From assembly GCA_964531095.1 (NCBI GenBank), contig CAZHED010000001.1:1-64000 (forward strand): DNA of 64,000 nucleotides. Direction: 5' to 3'. The notes below the pieces were generated by a model that made no database searches, had not been told where the DNA came from, and saw only the letters and a list, made by a program, of their open reading frames with translations. Every line of letters starts with the position of its first letter. The stretch's first letter is position 1. This stretch comes from Palsa-1150 sp964531095. Lineage in GTDB: Bacteria; Myxococcota_A; Polyangia; Polyangiales; Polyangiaceae. Made by a program: the position numbers and the translations under genes. Positions 62,522-64,000 of this stretch are shown in pieces.

Positions 62522-63699
62522 CGGGACGCTCGCGCCGCTGCCGCCCCGGCTGCGACGCCCGTCGCGAGGACGTCGAGCCAGGCGCGCGGCGAATCGGCGC
62601 GCAGGTCACCTGCGACGAAGAGTCCGGATTCCGTGCGGCCCTCCACGTCGGCGAGCACCCCGACGCGATCCGCCAGCGCGTCGCGCGCGAAGGGCCACGC
62701 GATGGACTCGGGCGCGATGCCGAAAAGCGTGCCCGGCAGCTCGAGCGGACGGCCGTTGGCACCGAGGGTCAGCGGCGCGTCCACCGTCAGCCGGAACGGC
62801 GGGCGCCCGAATGGCGGAAGCGCGGACGCGACGATCGACTCCGCGGGCGCGTACTCCACTCCGCCGCCGATGAGGCCCCCCGTGGCGAGGACGACCGCGT
62901 CCCCTTCCCGAGCCGGACCGTCGCCCATGGCGATCCGCCAGCCGTCGTCGCTTCGAGCGAGGCTCGTCGCGCGGCCTGGCACTCGATCGACGGCGGCGAC
63001 GAGCGCACGGTCGCGCGCCCGTTCGAAGCGCAGGCCCGACGGGCCACCCGGCAACGCGATCGCCTCGCCGCATGCGACGCCCACCCGCTCGGAGAGCGCG
63101 CGCCCTTTCGGCCGATCGATTCCCAAGCAAGGAGGCAGCACGATCGCCCGGATTCTGGCTCCCGCCCGCGTGAGGGCGTCGCGAAGGCGGTCAGCGAGCC
63201 AGCCCAAACGATCGTCGTCGTCGTGCCGCATCGCGAAGTCGGCGTCGGGCAGGACGCGCTCGTCCACGTGACGGATCACGACGGCGTCGAAAGGCTGGAA
63301 GCTCTCGCCCCATGCCCGGGCCAGCGCGCCCCCGTCCCACCCCGGGCGCTCGCAGCGGACGACGCCGATGCTCGATCCGGCGAGCGGCATGATGTCGAGC
63401 AGCGCCGCATCGTGGCCGCGCGCCGGCCGCGCGACACCCGACGTGGTGAGAAGCCGCGCGCCACCGTCCGGGAGCGCGTAGCCACCCAAGGCATCGAGCA
63501 CCTCGCGCGCCGCGCGCCCGATCGGTGCTGGGTGCGCCGGGGCGTGCGGCCAGAAGACCGCGTCCAGTGCTCCCGTCGCCAAAGTCGACGCCCCCGTTCC
63601 ACCGTCGATCAACGTGACCTGCGCGCCGGCCCGCGCGGCTGTCAGCGCCGCCGCCGTACCGGCCACGCCCGCGCCGACGACAACCACACGATTCGTCAC
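62488..63699 (-). CDS. GlpB-like FAD-dependent dehydrogenase subunit
   Basis: A 403-residue flavoprotein. VVVVGAGVAGTAAALTAARAGAQVTLIDGG is the FAD-binding Rossmann motif, and VVLATGGLIGGG plus GLFVAGDLRAD the distal FAD motif. The overall plan is that of the anaerobic glycerol-3-phosphate dehydrogenase subunit B. It starts four bases inside the end of the upstream gene, a GlpA-like C-terminus, which supports the assignment. Its tail overlaps the S41 protease gene on the other strand. Confidence 0.8.
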   Translation of the reverse strand: MTNRVVVVGAGVAGTAAALTAARAGAQVTLIDGGTGASTLATGALDAVFWPHAPAHPAPIGRAAREVLDALGGYALPDGGARLLTTSGVARPARGHDAALLDIMPLAGSSIGVVRCERPGWDGGALARAWGESFQPFDAVVIRHVDERVLPDADFAMRHDDDDRLGWLADRLRDALTRAGARIRAIVLPPCLGIDRPKGRALSERVGVACGEAIALPGGPSGLRFERARDRALVAAVDRVPGRATSLARSDDGWRIAMGDGPAREGDAVVLATGGLIGGGVEYAPAESIVASALPPFGRPPFRLTVDAPLTLGANGRPLELPGTLFGIAPESIAWPFARDALADRVGVLADVEGRTESGLFVAGDLRADSPRAWLDVLATGVAAGAAAARASRQGTGSAAMAR

Positions 63700-64000
63700 A
63701 GCTCACCCAGCGAGGCCCGCCAGTGGGCGAGCGAAAGCGCCTCTTGTCGCGCCTGTTCGGGTCCCAGCGCGACGAGACGCGTCCGCGCCTGGCGCAGAAC
63801 GAATTCGCTCGCGAGCGCGCGCCCTTCTGCCGGTGGCAGGCCGCGCTCTTCCGCAATGATCTGACCGCAGCGCATCGCACAGCGCATTCCGCCGCATGCA
63901 CCAAAGCCGAGTCGCGTTCGCCGCGCGACGTCCTCGACCGTGCGCGCGAGCTCGTCGCGAACGGCGTGCCGCACCTCGGCTTCGATCACGGGCTCGCACG
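63696..64000 (-). CDS. GlpA-like dehydrogenase, C-terminal part (cut by window end)
   Basis: The gene continues beyond the window; 101 codons remain. The visible part CEPVIEAEVRHAV...VEDVARRTRLGFGACGGMRC matches the C-terminal BFD-like [2Fe-2S] domain of anaerobic glycerol-3-phosphate dehydrogenase subunit A, where CxC and CxxxxC-type ligands hold the cluster. It overlaps the glpB-like start by four bases. A GTG at 63989 is internal, not the true start. Confidence 0.8.
   Translation of the reverse strand, partial: CEPVIEAEVRHAVRDELARTVEDVARRTRLGFGACGGMRCAMRCGQIIAEERGLPPAEGRALASEFVLRQARTRLVALGPEQARQEALSLAHWRASLGEL

Overview
The window is a high-GC chromosomal segment that most likely comes from a myxobacterium, probably of the Polyangiales/Sorangium-like Myxococcota. 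Pointers are the many lipoproteins with Ser/Gly-rich spacers, a TIGR04563-type ribbon-helix-helix protein, a DUF6184-type lipoprotein, frequent GTG/TTG starts and a very GC-biased third codon position. It is draft sequence: a run of 100 N lies inside a tandem repeat at 14060-14159. No tRNA, rRNA, transposase, integrase or CRISPR array was seen.

Left part (1-13888): an exported six-haem cytochrome with a beta-propeller, a tightly packed MoxR/RavA ATPase - tsaB - exonuclease III operon, a lipoprotein, the Lon protease, a membrane metallopeptidase with a HEIAH site, and two divergent surface-protein genes. A 21-bp tandem array (13889-14590) follows.

The most interesting region is 15576-21194, a complete lasso-peptide biosynthetic operon: nucleotidyltransferase, PRMT-like methyltransferase, a 59-residue precursor, lasso cyclase (C), HPr-kinase-like enzyme (K), RRE protein (B1) and leader peptidase (B2). 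The precursor has a textbook YxxPxLxxxGxxxxxT leader motif and a predicted 18-residue core whose Asp9 can close a nine-residue ring. The A-C-K-B1-B2 order and the kinase plus nucleotidyltransferase resemble the paeninodin-type clusters, but an arginine-methyltransferase-like enzyme is added and no exporter is present. Next to it (21246-25206) lie a Ser/Gly-rich Cys-rich lipoprotein, a methyltransferase, a YkgJ-type Cys-cluster protein and a lower-GC methyltransferase with an N-terminal winged-helix-like (possibly RRE-like) region.

Middle part (25800-43540): duplicated coiled-coil genes, a PMT-like membrane glycosyltransferase, a thioredoxin-like/APS-reductase fusion, then a long minus-strand housekeeping run: sigma factor, mnmA, lipoprotein, RlmD/RumA-type RNA methyltransferase, small CxxC protein, tilS, ftsH, gap, pgk, tpiA and secG. 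A short plus-strand set of hypotheticals and a malonyl-CoA-synthetase-like ligase complete it.

Right part (43601-64000): a PglZ/alkaline-phosphatase-like protein diverges from a 6S RNA gene with a strong intrinsic terminator (45128-45369). These are followed by a haem-oxygenase-like diiron protein, a proline-rich membrane protein coupled to a receiver domain, a Cip1-like lipoprotein, a PAP2 phosphatase and an Anbu proteasome homologue. A stress-flavoured group comes next (YtxH, CsbD, CBS-pair, small membrane proteins, CorA), then a second copy of the Cys-rich lipoprotein carrying a collagen-like spacer, a PA14 protein, a Gly-rich lipoprotein, an alpha/beta hydrolase coupled to the ribbon-helix-helix protein, a CtpA-type S41 protease and a glpB/glpA pair cut by the window end.
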